A DNA stretch of 50,685 nt from Komagataeibacter oboediens (GTDB lineage: Bacteria; Pseudomonadota; Alphaproteobacteria; Acetobacterales; Acetobacteraceae), in NCBI RefSeq assembly GCF_003207815.1, contig NZ_NKTX01000018.1:1-50685 (forward strand), written 5' to 3'. The translations under genes were made by a program, and so were the position numbers. Shown piece by piece: positions 27,144 to 36,014 of the stretch. The notes under the pieces were generated by a model. The model was not told the origin of the DNA. It made no database searches and saw nothing but the letters and a program-made list of their open reading frames with translations. The first letter of the stretch is position 1, and each line of letters starts with the position of its first letter.

Positions 27144-27590
27144 ATGCTGCTCCGGCGGGACAGGACCATGATCGCAATCCTGATCATGCTTGACGTAGCC
27201 TTTCACGCGGGGCGCAACGGCACCATAAGTGCTGCCGACATTGCCGAGCGCGCGGGACTGGCCCGACGCGGGATCGAACCGCTGCTGCAGACCCTGTCGC
27301 GTTCCGGGCTGCTGGAAAGCGTGCGCGGGCCACGCGGGGGCTACCGTCTGGGCCGCCCCCGGCGCGATATCCTGCTGTCGGATATCCTGTCCGTCATCAC
27401 GGCGGAGGACAACACGGATGACGGGCCGATCGGTGGCCTGTTCCAGAAGGTGGTGGAACCCTGCTGGCAGGAATTCGACACCATGCTGGATGAGGAATGT
27501 CGCAAGATCAGCCTGGATGACCTGGTACGCCGGGCCGAACATGCCGGCATGCGCCGCCCCCTGCCCGAACCCATCACTTTTTCCATCTGA
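27144..27590 (+). CDS. Rrf2-family transcriptional regulator
   Basis: This 148-residue winged-helix regulator has an N-terminal helix MIAILIMLDVAFHAG, the recognition region ISAADIAERAGLARRGIEPLLQTLSRSGLLES, and the Rrf2 wing VRGPRGGYRLGRP. The C-terminal part has only two cysteines (in EPCWQ and EECRK) and not the three clustered cysteines of IscR, so a 2Fe-2S cluster of the IscR type is unlikely; CymR-like or cofactor-free sensing is possible. ATG 27144 has GAGG nine bases upstream and starts at the conserved N-terminus; a TTG at 27087 would add 19 residues. Being divergent from cysK suggests control of cysteine synthesis, which is inference. Confidence 0.88.
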   Translation: MLLRRDRTMIAILIMLDVAFHAGRNGTISAADIAERAGLARRGIEPLLQTLSRSGLLESVRGPRGGYRLGRPRRDILLSDILSVITAEDNTDDGPIGGLFQKVVEPCWQEFDTMLDEECRKISLDDLVRRAEHAGMRRPLPEPITFSI

Positions 27591-27616
27591 TACGGGCTGG
27601 CAGACACCGCGGCACA

Positions 27617-27647
27617 TGTCCCGGCCCCACGGATGGGGGCCGGGACA
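27617..27647. terminator. Palindromic terminator between Rrf2 gene and lipoprotein gene
   Basis: A perfect 12-bp stem, TGTCCCGGCCCC (27617-27628) with GGGGCCGGGACA (27636-27647), encloses a seven-base loop between two convergent stops. The T-tract is weak on both sides, so efficiency is uncertain. Confidence 0.65.
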
Positions 27648-27653
27648 CAGGTG

Positions 27654-28112
27654 TTATTTCGCGCCGACAGCCGGTGCAGTGACGTTAGCCGTCACGTCCA
27701 TGTATTCGCGCGGCTGCTTTTCACCCGTAATCAGCACAACGCGGAATTTGTCCTGGCCAGAATAGGCGGTGTTGGGCGTGTACGTCACGTAAGTGTGATC
27801 GTTATAGTTGTAGATGAACGCCTTGCCATGTTCAGGTGCCGGGGACACGCCAAACGATGCATAGGGGTGACCTGCGGAGGCGCGCGTCTCGATCGCGCAG
27901 TACCCGTCATCGCTGCGCACCTGCATGCTGGCGGCCCTGGTGTCCTTGCCAGCCGCGGTGGGGCCGGTCACCTGACACTGCCCGGACGCCTTCATGTAGT
28001 TGTAGGGGTTGGGGGTTCCGCCGATACCACCAAGGTTTACGGCCGATTTGTTGTCACATCCGGCGAGCAGAATGCCCGTCGTCATCATGATTGCAGACAG
28101 TCGCAGTCGCAC
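27654..28112 (-). CDS. Small lipoprotein with an Ig/cadherin-like C-terminal part
   Basis: This is a 152-residue exported protein of unknown function. A lipoprotein signal peptide ends with the lipobox LLAGC, the lipidated Cys being residue 19. The rest includes two cysteines (GQCQV and GYCAI), an NLGGIGGTPNPYNYM segment, and a C-terminal YTPNTAYSGQDKFRVVL stretch that resembles the G-x-D-x-F strand of bacterial Ig or cadherin-like repeats. It starts at GTG 28112, with CGGAG eight bases upstream. It converges on the Rrf2 gene and diverges from a secreted protein gene. A surface or periplasmic location is expected. Confidence 0.75.
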   Translation of the reverse strand: MRLRLSAIMMTTGILLAGCDNKSAVNLGGIGGTPNPYNYMKASGQCQVTGPTAAGKDTRAASMQVRSDDGYCAIETRASAGHPYASFGVSPAPEHGKAFIYNYNDHTYVTYTPNTAYSGQDKFRVVLITGEKQPREYMDVTANVTAPAVGAK

Positions 28113-28488
28113 TCGTCAGCTCCGCTGTATTTGATACATACCCGTTATCAGGACAGTTTCGCCCGCGCCGTCCCGTAACGGTCTGGATCGGCACAACGGC
28201 TAACCGGTTTTGCATATGCTCTAGAGCAACGCACCCCCGTGGGAAAGACCTGTTGGTCCTTTTACGCAAGCGGACAGGTCCTGCCTGTGTGGCATAGCCC
28301 GCGCCGGGGGCGCTGTCATCCCACGTGGCGGGTCTGACGCATCTTTTTGAACAGGGAAGGATATCCCTCCCTTTTGGCGCGTGCCGGTTTGCGCTATAGA
28401 CCTGATCCGGATTTCATTCCTGCCGGAATATGCGGGGTCCGTGCATTCCCCGTTGGCAACTGCCCCAATATCTGGAGAACCCGTCCTG
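28113..28488. other. Divergent intergenic region with an imperfect inverted repeat
   Basis: These 376 bases separate a minus-strand lipoprotein gene from a plus-strand secreted-protein gene. No coding frame here is convincing. An inverted repeat, GACCTGT (28247-28253) with ACAGGTC (28274-28280), could form a stem on either strand. The region should contain both promoters. Confidence 0.4.
28372..28400 (+). promoter_or_regulatory. Candidate promoter for the secreted four-cysteine protein
   Basis: TTTTGG (28372-28377), a 17-base spacer and TATAGA (28395-28400) lie about 90 bases before the start. The -10 hexamer is good and the -35 is weak. Confidence 0.35.
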
Positions 28489-29022
28489 ATGTCCATGTCG
28501 ATCTGGCGCGCTGGCGCTGCTGCCCTTGCCCTCATGGGGCTGGTTAATGGTGGGCAGGCACTGGCTGCCGGCCCCTGCTCCCCCTCCCCCGCGCATGAAG
28601 CCTTTGACGTGCAGGGCCTGAAAAGCGAGCTGATGGTCACGGCCCTGTCATGCGGCGCGCAGGACAAGTACAACAACTTCGTGACGAAATTCCGCCCCAA
28701 ACTGGCCGCTGAGGAGCATGTCCTCAACAGCTATTTCAACAGCACCTACGGCCGCAATTCACAGCGCCAGCATGACGATTACATCACTCAGCTTGCCAAT
28801 GTGCAGTCCGAACGTGGGCTGAAATCCGGCACCGCCTTCTGCCAGCAGCGCATGTCCATGTTCGATGAGGTGCAGGTGCTTGAAAGCTCCGCCGACCTGT
28901 CCAACTATGCCCAGGCCAAGGATATCCTTCAGCCGGCATCCTACCTGACCTGCACCGCGCCCAACCGCCCGGCCACCAGCACACGCAGCCGTACCACGGC
29001 CCGCCGCACGGTCCGCAGCTAG
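28489..29022 (+). CDS. Secreted protein of unknown function with four cysteines
   Basis: This 177-residue protein has a signal peptide (SIWRAGAAALALMGLVNGG, then QALAA before GPCSP, cleavage near residue 27). The mature part has four cysteines (GPCSP, LSCGA, AFCQQ and YLTCT), enough for two disulfides, a helical middle, and a Thr/Arg-rich C-terminus. I recognise no domain. I chose ATG 28489, with GGAG about 12 bases upstream; an ATG two codons later is nearly equivalent. A promoter-like TATAGA lies upstream and a clear terminator follows, so it is probably monocistronic. A periplasmic location is likely. Confidence 0.75.
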   Translation: MSMSIWRAGAAALALMGLVNGGQALAAGPCSPSPAHEAFDVQGLKSELMVTALSCGAQDKYNNFVTKFRPKLAAEEHVLNSYFNSTYGRNSQRQHDDYITQLANVQSERGLKSGTAFCQQRMSMFDEVQVLESSADLSNYAQAKDILQPASYLTCTAPNRPATSTRSRTTARRTVRS

Positions 29023-29055
29023 CTCAATCCCCGATCGGGCATGAAGAAAAAATAT

Positions 29056-29080
29056 GGCCGGGCCCGTGTCCGGCCTTTTT
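29056..29080 (+). terminator. Rho-independent terminator after the secreted protein gene
   Basis: A GGCCGG/CCGGCC stem (29056-29061, 29070-29075) is followed by five T residues at 29076-29080. Confidence 0.8.
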
Positions 29081-29169
29081 CATGCGCACAAGTGCAGGCA
29101 TAGTCCATGCGGCGTGCAGGGCCTTATGGCTTGACAGGACGCGACCCGACAGAACAAAAAGAACGCTTC

Positions 29170-31209
29170 ATGAACGACGATCTTTTTTCCGCACCTGCAG
29201 GCCCCGCAAAGCCCACCCGACGCAAGGTTTCCCCTGCCCCCATGCCAGATAATGCCAAAAACGGCCCCGATGCCTATGATGCCAGCGCCATCGAGGTACT
29301 GGAGGGCCTGGAACCCGTGCGCCGCCGTCCGGGCATGTATATCGGCGGCACGGATGAGACGGCGTATCACCACCTCGCCTCCGAAATCCTTGATAACGCG
29401 ATGGACGAAGCCGTAGCCGGACACGCCACTACCATCGACGTATCGCTGGAAGCCGGCGACTGCCTGACCATACGCGACAACGGTCGTGGCATACCGGTGG
29501 ACCCGCACCCGCGTTTTCCCGACCGTTCGGCGCTGGAGGTCATCCTGACCACACTACATGCGGGCGGCAAGTTTTCGGGCAAGGCATACGCCACGTCGGG
29601 CGGCCTGCATGGCGTGGGGTCATCGGTGGTCAATGCACTGGCATCGCGCATGGAAGTCGAGATCGCGCGCGACCGCGAACTGTGGCGGCAGGTCTATGAA
29701 CGCGGCCACCCGTTAAGCGGCGTGGAAAAGATTGGCCCGGTCAACAACCGGCGCGGCACGCAGATCCGCTTTACCCCGGATCCGCAGATTTTCGGGCGGC
29801 TGCATTTCTCACCCCTGCGGCTGTACCGGCTATGCCGGTCCAAGGCGTTCCTGTTCCGTGGCGTCACCATCCGCTGGTCATGCGATCCGTCCCTTATCCG
29901 CAATGATGAGGTTCCTGCGGAAGCCGTCCTGCATTTCCCCGGTGGGCTGGCGGACAGCCTGCGTGACGAACTGGGTGACAAGGCCGCCCTGCTGACCGAC
30001 CTGTGGGCGGGGGATGCGGACCTGCCTACCGGCCCCGACGGGGTGGATACCGGCCGTATGGAATGGGCGATCGCCTTCCTGGAACAGGGTACGGCGGCCC
30101 TGGCGTCATACTGCAACACCATTCCAACGCCCAATGGCGGCACGCACGAGACGGGCTTTCGCAACGCGCTGCTCAAGGGCCTGCGCAACTGGGGTGAACA
30201 GCGCGCCAACAAGCGCGCGGCCAGCATCAACGCCGATGACATCCTTGGCTGTATCGCCGCCAAGCTGTCCGTCTTCATCCGTGACCCGCAGTTCCAGGGC
30301 CAGACCAAGGAAAAGCTGACCAGCAGCGAGGCCAGCAAACTGGTTGAAACCGCGCTGCGCGACCGTTTCGACCACTGGCTGGCGGGCAACCCGCCACAGG
30401 CGGACAACCTGCTGGCCTTCGTGGTGGAACGGGCCGAAGAACGCCTGCGCCGCAAGGAACAGAAAGACACGCCCCGCAAGAGCGCCACCCGCCGCCTGCG
30501 CCTGCCGGGCAAGCTGACGGACTGCACGCGCGAAAACGCGGCCGAGACCGAAATCTTCCTTGTCGAGGGGGATTCGGCAGGTGGCTCCGCCAAACAGGCC
30601 CGCAACCGCGAAACACAGGCTGTCCTGCCGCTGCGGGGCAAGATCCTGAACGTTGCCAGCGCCTCGACCGAAAAGCTGCGTGGCAACCAGGAACTCCGCG
30701 ATCTGGTGGAGGCACTGGGCTGCGGCATGGGGGAACGTTTCGACGCGACCAAGCTGCGTTATGGCCGCATCATCATCATGACCGACGCGGATGTGGACGG
30801 GGCGCATATCGCCTCGCTGCTCATGACGTTCTTCTATCGTGAACTGCCAGGCCTGATCCGGGGCGGGCACCTGTATCTGGCCCAGCCACCGCTGTACCGC
30901 CTGACACAGGGCGGCAAGAGCGTTTACGCCATGGACGATGCCGACCGTGAGCGGAAGATGAAGAAGGATTTCAAGCCCAACAGCAAGGTCGAGGTCTCCC
31001 GCTTCAAGGGTCTTGGTGAAATGCCGCCCGGCGACCTGAAACAGACCACCATGGACCCGAAGCACCGTACCCTGCTGAAGGTCATCACCCCGCCCGAAGA
31101 CAGGGCGCTGACGCTGGAACGCGTGGAACACCTGATGGGACGCAAGGCGGAACTGCGCTTCCGTTTCATTCAGGAACATGCCCGTCAGGTCGATAACCTC
31201 GACGTCTGA
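29170..31209 (+). CDS. parE: DNA topoisomerase IV subunit B
   Basis: This 679-residue GHKL-type ATPase subunit decatenates chromosomes together with ParC. The ATP site has E72 and N76 in ASEILDNAMDEA, then DNGRGIP and the lid SGGLHGVGSSVVNAL. The Toprim domain has EGDSAGGSAKQARNR and IIMTDADVDGAHI. The length and the lack of the long GyrB insertion favour ParE over GyrB. I chose ATG 29170; a longer frame from 29107 adds 21 unconserved residues. A consensus TTGACA lies at 29131 but no matching -10 is seen. A terminator and a repeat element follow. parC is not in the window. Confidence 0.94.
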   Translation: MNDDLFSAPAGPAKPTRRKVSPAPMPDNAKNGPDAYDASAIEVLEGLEPVRRRPGMYIGGTDETAYHHLASEILDNAMDEAVAGHATTIDVSLEAGDCLTIRDNGRGIPVDPHPRFPDRSALEVILTTLHAGGKFSGKAYATSGGLHGVGSSVVNALASRMEVEIARDRELWRQVYERGHPLSGVEKIGPVNNRRGTQIRFTPDPQIFGRLHFSPLRLYRLCRSKAFLFRGVTIRWSCDPSLIRNDEVPAEAVLHFPGGLADSLRDELGDKAALLTDLWAGDADLPTGPDGVDTGRMEWAIAFLEQGTAALASYCNTIPTPNGGTHETGFRNALLKGLRNWGEQRANKRAASINADDILGCIAAKLSVFIRDPQFQGQTKEKLTSSEASKLVETALRDRFDHWLAGNPPQADNLLAFVVERAEERLRRKEQKDTPRKSATRRLRLPGKLTDCTRENAAETEIFLVEGDSAGGSAKQARNRETQAVLPLRGKILNVASASTEKLRGNQELRDLVEALGCGMGERFDATKLRYGRIIIMTDADVDGAHIASLLMTFFYRELPGLIRGGHLYLAQPPLYRLTQGGKSVYAMDDADRERKMKKDFKPNSKVEVSRFKGLGEMPPGDLKQTTMDPKHRTLLKVITPPEDRALTLERVEHLMGRKAELRFRFIQEHARQVDNLDV

Positions 31210-31227
31210 ACCATTCACAACGACAGA

Positions 31228-31264
31228 AGCCCGGTCACCTGTCCCAAGGTAACCGGGCTTTTTT
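31228..31264 (+). terminator. Rho-independent terminator after parE
   Basis: Arms AGCCCGGTCACC (31228-31239) and GGTAACCGGGCT (31248-31259) pair with one mismatch, followed by a run of T residues to 31264. Confidence 0.85.
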
Positions 31265-31270
31265 ATACAA

Positions 31271-31335
31271 TCCTGAAGAAGCTTCAGGGGATACCGCCTT
31301 TCTACAAAAAGACGGTACCTGAAACCTTTTGTTTT
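31271..31335 (+). repeat. Dispersed palindromic intergenic element, copy B
   Basis: This shares the order agcttc, GGATACCGCCTTT, A-rich loop, GACGGTACC, then an AAACCTTTT-like tail with the element at 48296-48370 and lies in the same orientation as it. It sits between the parE terminator and the nuoM stop, again between convergent genes. Confidence 0.6.
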
Positions 31336-31342
31336 TTCAGCT

Positions 31343-32884
31343 TCAACCTGCGCCCGTCACCGGAACAACCTGCTGCGGGTCAACCGTGGCGACGGTTGTC
31401 ACCGGATGCAGCAGACCGGTCACGGCCGGGTCGAACACCCGCAGGAACGACCCCGGATGCACCCCCATCCAGATCGTCACGACCGCCAGCGGCACCAGCA
31501 CCGCCAGTTCCTGTCCCGTCAGGTCACGCAGCAGGGCGACAATCCCGCCACGATCCGCCCCGAACAGCACCCGGCGATACAGCACCAGCATATAGACCGC
31601 ACCAAGGATCATACTGGTCCCCCCAAGGAAGGCCAGCCAGAACGACACATGCAGCGCGCCGACCATGACCAGGAATTCCCCCACGAATGCGCCCGTGCCC
31701 GGCAGGCCGATATTGGCCATGACAAACAGCATGGCCAGCGTGGCCAGCACAGGCATCTTGTGCGCAACGCCTGAAAATGTACTGATTTCACGGGTTTCAG
31801 CCCGCCACGATACGGCGGAAACACAGAAGAACAGCGCCGCGATCACGATGCCATGCGACAGCATCTGGAAAATCGCACCATCGATTCCCTCGGGCGTCAT
31901 GGTGAACAGCCCGATGGCAATCACCCCCATATGCGAGAACGAGGAATAGGCGATCACCCGCTTCATGTCCGTCTGCGCCAGCGCGATCATCGCGGCATAG
32001 ATCACCGCAATCACCCCCAGCGTCAGCACCACCGGCGCGAACAGGCGCGCGGCATCGGGGAACATCATCACGCCAAAGCGCAGCAGGCCATACGCCCCCG
32101 CCTTGGACAGTACGCCCGACAGCATGACGGATGCCGGGGTCGGGGCCTCGGTATAGGCATCGGGCAGCCACGCATGCAGCGGAAACAGCGGCAGCTTGAC
32201 GCCAAAGGCGATGATGAAGCCCGCCAGCAGCCAGCACTGCATGGCATGGCCAAAGCCATGATGCTGCAGAGCCACGATATCGGTCGTGCCCGCCGCGTTC
32301 CACATGGCCAGCAGCGCCAGCAGCATGAACAGCGACCCGCCAAAGGTGAACAGGAAGAACTGCAGCGATGCCCATACCCGCTTCGGCCCGCCCCATACCC
32401 CAATCATAAGGCTGGCGGGCAGCAGGGTCGCTTCGTAGAACAGATAGAACAGCACCAGATCAAGGGCGGAAAACAGCCCGATCAGCGTTGTTTCCAGCAC
32501 CAGCATGGCGATCATGTAATCCCGCACACGCCCCGTCACCTGACGCCAGCCCCCGATAATGGACAGCGGGGTCAGGAACGCGGACAGCAGCACGAACATA
32601 AGGCTGATGCCATCCAGCCCGGCATGGTAGGAAATGCCAGCGCCGCTGGCCCATCCCACCTGCTGTTCAAACTGGATGCCCGGCCGGGCGGGATCAAATT
32701 CGGCCCACATGATCACGGCCAGCGCGAAGACAATGCCACTGGTCCACAACGCCACCCACCGGGCGGCGGTCTCGACCGTCTGGGTCGTGCCACGCGTCAG
32801 CAATATGGCCAATGCCCCGGCGAGAGGCAGATACGTAACTAGGGAGAGCAGGATCGGATGCACATTCGGTCTCACATCATCCAT
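31343..32884 (-). CDS. nuoM: NADH-quinone oxidoreductase subunit M (ND4-like)
   Basis: This 513-residue protein has about 14 membrane helices and would be an antiporter-like proton channel of complex I. Channel residues look intact: E151 in LFYEATLLP, K230 in FGVKLPLFPLHAWLPDAYTEAP, K261 in LSKAGAYGLL and E403 in FVGEFL, the positions corresponding to the key Glu/Lys series of E. coli NuoM. Normally nuoL and nuoN flank it, but here mutL lies upstream and parE converges downstream, so it is detached from the operon. It could complement a split nuo locus, be a duplicate, or serve another ND4-containing complex. ATG 32884 lacks a strong ribosome site. Confidence 0.9.
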   Translation of the reverse strand: MDDVRPNVHPILLSLVTYLPLAGALAILLTRGTTQTVETAARWVALWTSGIVFALAVIMWAEFDPARPGIQFEQQVGWASGAGISYHAGLDGISLMFVLLSAFLTPLSIIGGWRQVTGRVRDYMIAMLVLETTLIGLFSALDLVLFYLFYEATLLPASLMIGVWGGPKRVWASLQFFLFTFGGSLFMLLALLAMWNAAGTTDIVALQHHGFGHAMQCWLLAGFIIAFGVKLPLFPLHAWLPDAYTEAPTPASVMLSGVLSKAGAYGLLRFGVMMFPDAARLFAPVVLTLGVIAVIYAAMIALAQTDMKRVIAYSSFSHMGVIAIGLFTMTPEGIDGAIFQMLSHGIVIAALFFCVSAVSWRAETREISTFSGVAHKMPVLATLAMLFVMANIGLPGTGAFVGEFLVMVGALHVSFWLAFLGGTSMILGAVYMLVLYRRVLFGADRGGIVALLRDLTGQELAVLVPLAVVTIWMGVHPGSFLRVFDPAVTGLLHPVTTVATVDPQQVVPVTGAG

Positions 32885-32988
32885 GGATAATGGCTGACCC
32901 TAGTGGCGTTGCCGCCGGAGAATCCAGTAAGCCCCCGCTCACATTATGCAGAGGGCACACCCATTCCCTACCCCGCCATGCCTGCATG

Positions 32989-33006
32989 GCCATCCAGGCG
33001 GATGGC
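32989..33006 (-). terminator. Weak hairpin between mutL and nuoM
   Basis: A 7-bp stem (GCCATCC/GGATGGC) with a four-base loop lies just beyond the mutL stop, with no T-tract. It could slow transcription between mutL and nuoM. Confidence 0.3.
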
Positions 33007-33017
33007 GTGCCGTCGCG

Positions 33018-34880
33018 TCACCTACGGCCGAACATGCGCTCCAGATCAGCCTTTTCCAGCTTCAGCCATGTGGGCCGGCCGTGTGAACAGGTGCCCGAAC
33101 GGGGGGTCCGTTCCATGTCCCGCAGCAGGGCGTTCATTTCCTCGTGTGTCAGCTTCCGGCCCGCCCGTACGCTGCCGTGGCAGGCCATGCGCGCGATGAT
33201 CGCATCCATGCGCGCATCCAGCGCATCGGCCTGCGCGGGCGTGGCCAGATCATCCGCTTCCAGTTCCTCGGCCAGGTCGCGCAGCATGCCGACCGGGTTT
33301 TCCTTGCCCAGAAGGGCCGGCATGGTCCGGACCAGAACGGCCGTACCGCCAAATGGTTCGATCTCGATTCCCAGCCGGGCCAGTCCGGGGCCAAAAGACA
33401 GCAGCACCTCCACCTGCCGCGCGGGCAGGTCCACCACCTCGGGCAGCAGCAGGCGCTGGGCACGGATTTCCCCGCCCAGATACTGCTCACGCAGGATCTC
33501 ATGCGTCAGGCGCTCGTGGGCGGCATGCTGGTCCACCAGCACAAGCGCGCCGTCCGCCGTCTGGGATACGATATAGGTGCCCAGAACCTGCGCCACCGCC
33601 GCCCCCAGCGGGTGGTCGATGGCAGGCGCCATATCCGCCACTGCTGTCTCCGGCTCATCGGGGACTGCCTTGCGCGCGGCGGGCAGGGCGGACAGGGGTA
33701 ATGTCGATTCGGCAAAGCCGGGGGGCAGGGCCGTACCTGACGGTACGGATGCAGGCGACGGAGCGGCCAGACGGGTGGACATCCCTGCGGCATCGGCAGC
33801 ACGTTCCGGCGGATACCAGATCCGCGCGGACGAAGCCCCACGCGACTGCAGCAGGTCGGGCCTGACCCCGGCAACACCCGCGCCGGTGCCCAGTGCGCGC
33901 CCCAACGAACCGATCACCAGCGCCCGCACGGCTGCCGAATCGGCATAGCGCAGTTCCGTCTTGGCGGGATGCACGTTCACGTCCACCTGTTCGGGCGGGA
34001 TGTCCAGCGACAGGGCCACAACTGCGTGCCGTCCATGTTCCATCACGTTGCGATAGGCTACCCGTACCGCCGTGCGCAGCACCGGATCCACCACGGGCCG
34101 CCCATTGACCAGCAGCATCTGACCATTGGCCGTGGCACGGTGCACGGATGGGGCGCAGATGAAACCGCTCAGTTTCAGGTCCCCGCGCTGCCCTTCCACC
34201 GGCAGCAGGCCATCGGCATGTCCCGACTCCAGAATCGCGGCAACGCGCGCCGCCATGTCCTGCGCCGGCAGGTCAAGGATCAGGCGCTGGTCGAATTCCA
34301 GCCGGAAGGCGATATGCGGGACGGACAGCGCCAGACGGCGCACCACGTTTTCGGCATGGCTGGATTCGACACGTGGGCTTTTGAGGAATTTCCGCCGTGC
34401 AGGTGTTGCGAAAAACATATCCTCGACCAGCACGCGCGTGCCGGGCGGACCCGCGCAGGGTTCCACGTCCCCCACCGCCCCGCCTTCCACACGGATCGAC
34501 CAGGCCGAATCACTGTCGTGCAGCCGGGACATGACCGTAAGACGGGCCGCGGCACCGATGGAGGGCAGAGCCTCGCCGCGGAAACCAAGGGTGGAAATGC
34601 GCACCAGCGTCTCGTCACGCAGCTTGGACGTGCAGTGCCGCTCCACCGCAAGCCGCAGGTCCTCGGGCGACATGCCGCAGCCATCATCCGTGACATCGAT
34701 CCGGTCAATGCCACCCCGGTCCAGACGGATCTGGATCCGGCGCGCACCGGAATCGATGGCGTTTTCCACCAGTTCCTTCAGTGCCGCGGCGGGGCGTTCA
34801 ATCACCTCGCCCGCGGCAATGCGGTTGACGACCTGTTCCGACAGGCGACGAATGACCGGCTGGCCATTACCAGAAGACAT
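33018..34880 (-). CDS. mutL: DNA mismatch repair protein MutL
   Basis: This 620-residue protein couples MutS to strand incision. The GHKL ATPase is at the N-terminus: ELVENAIDSGA (E36, N40), DDGCGM and STLGFRGEAL. The C-terminal domain carries the endonuclease motif DQHA-x2-E-x4-E, as DQHAAHERLTHE from about residue 450, and ACHGSVRAG plus a CSHGRP close to the C-terminus. So this MutL nicks DNA itself, as expected in bacteria without MutH. ATG 34880 begins at the family N-terminus; no strong ribosome site precedes it. It lies 72 bases downstream of the DUF3035 lipoprotein gene in the minus-strand train. Confidence 0.96.
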   Translation of the reverse strand: MSSGNGQPVIRRLSEQVVNRIAAGEVIERPAAALKELVENAIDSGARRIQIRLDRGGIDRIDVTDDGCGMSPEDLRLAVERHCTSKLRDETLVRISTLGFRGEALPSIGAAARLTVMSRLHDSDSAWSIRVEGGAVGDVEPCAGPPGTRVLVEDMFFATPARRKFLKSPRVESSHAENVVRRLALSVPHIAFRLEFDQRLILDLPAQDMAARVAAILESGHADGLLPVEGQRGDLKLSGFICAPSVHRATANGQMLLVNGRPVVDPVLRTAVRVAYRNVMEHGRHAVVALSLDIPPEQVDVNVHPAKTELRYADSAAVRALVIGSLGRALGTGAGVAGVRPDLLQSRGASSARIWYPPERAADAAGMSTRLAAPSPASVPSGTALPPGFAESTLPLSALPAARKAVPDEPETAVADMAPAIDHPLGAAVAQVLGTYIVSQTADGALVLVDQHAAHERLTHEILREQYLGGEIRAQRLLLPEVVDLPARQVEVLLSFGPGLARLGIEIEPFGGTAVLVRTMPALLGKENPVGMLRDLAEELEADDLATPAQADALDARMDAIIARMACHGSVRAGRKLTHEEMNALLRDMERTPRSGTCSHGRPTWLKLEKADLERMFGRR

Positions 34881-34952
34881 ATTCACACCATGGACCGGAT
34901 TGCAGGCATCAGGCCACATGCCGCGCATCGGTCAGATACGCGGTCGGACCAT

Positions 34953-35477
34953 TTATTTGCTGGGACCGCTGACGGTCGGGGTCGCACCCTGCGTCAGGTT
35001 GCGGCCAAGGGCCGAATCCTCACGCAGGCGGGCATTCTCGGCCTTGCCGTTGACAAGATTGCCGGCCCCACCACCGTGCCAGAACATCAGCTTGTCAACA
35101 AAACTGGTATCGGCGCGGCCCATTTCGCCCCTGTCCTCCTCGTTGGAGGCCTGCTGCGCTTCACCCACCAGGGCGGTCTGGCCCTCGCTGCCCGGGCCAT
35201 CAGCCCCCTGCAGCGCCACATTGGGGGAAAGCGTTTCCAGCGCCTGCATGCGCGGGTTGGTGTCCTGCGCGCGCTGGACGGCGTTGCTGTTGGGGGCACC
35301 CAGTTCATCGGACGGCGGCATGGACAGCGGCGCGCGCGTCGTGACCGTGTATTCGTCCGGCAGGCTCCGCTCCAGCCCGAAGGCACGCGAAACATCGGCA
35401 CCGGTGCAGCCCGATAGCATGAAGCCGCCCGATACAAGCATTGCACAGGAAAGGGGTCTGAGAGCAGAAATCGCCAT
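34953..35477 (-). CDS. DUF3035 family lipoprotein
   Basis: This 174-residue protein has a lipoprotein signal ending in LSGC (lipidation near residue 24) and the conserved segment RAFGLERSLPDEYTVTTRAPLSMPP typical of DUF3035, usually encoded next to lspA in alphaproteobacteria as here. The rest is low complexity and polar. The function is unknown; a membrane-anchored periplasmic role is likely. ATG 35477 follows AGGCGAG. It is preceded on the same strand by lspA, which encodes the enzyme that would cleave its own signal peptide. Confidence 0.85.
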   Translation of the reverse strand: MAISALRPLSCAMLVSGGFMLSGCTGADVSRAFGLERSLPDEYTVTTRAPLSMPPSDELGAPNSNAVQRAQDTNPRMQALETLSPNVALQGADGPGSEGQTALVGEAQQASNEEDRGEMGRADTSFVDKLMFWHGGGAGNLVNGKAENARLREDSALGRNLTQGATPTVSGPSK

Positions 35478-35535
35478 ATCTCGCCTATTACCGTTAGTGG
35501 AACGGTTCGGCAAGCATGTGCAGGCCGCTCCTAAC

Positions 35536-36009
35536 CTAGTTTGCATCGCGATGACGCATGTTGTCGATAATCAGGATCGCAACACCGCAGTCAATCATGG
35601 CATCGGCAATGTTGAACACCGGCCATGACCAGCCAAAGGCATGGGCGTCAATGAAATCAACCACCGCGCCAAAGCGCAACCGGTCAATGACATTGCCGAT
35701 GGCCCCGCCCATGATCATGCCCAGCGCCACCGCCACCCACCGGCGCGGGGTGCGCGCAAGCCATACCGCAAGACCGGCCACGATCACCAGCGCCGCAACC
35801 GAGAAGATGATCCGCCCCGCGGCACCCGCGCCACCCAGCATGCCAAATGTAATGGCGTGGTTCCACACCATGGTCAGGTTCAGCACCGGCAGCAGCGGCA
35901 CGCTTATGCGCGCCGGCAGGTCATAGACATTCAGTATCCAGAACTTGCTGGCCTGGTCGGCTGCCAGCGCACCCAGCAGGCAGACGCCGCCCAGAACACG
36001 GTTGTTCAT
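35536..36009 (-). CDS. lspA: Lipoprotein signal peptidase (signal peptidase II)
   Basis: This 157-residue membrane aspartyl protease cleaves the signal peptide of diacylglyceryl-modified prolipoproteins. There are four hydrophobic helices; the conserved GNVIDRLRFGAVVDFID holds catalytic D118, and FNIADAMI holds D136. The start is five bases after the ileS stop, the common ileS-lspA pairing. The longer frame upstream overlaps ileS and is not real. Confidence 0.96.
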   Translation of the reverse strand: MNNRVLGGVCLLGALAADQASKFWILNVYDLPARISVPLLPVLNLTMVWNHAITFGMLGGAGAAGRIIFSVAALVIVAGLAVWLARTPRRWVAVALGMIMGGAIGNVIDRLRFGAVVDFIDAHAFGWSWPVFNIADAMIDCGVAILIIDNMRHRDAN

Positions 36010-36014
36010 GAAGG

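Noticed and set aside
29107-29169. Longer N-terminus for parE
   Set aside because: The extra 21 residues are unlike ParE and include the leader region; ATG 29170 suits the family.
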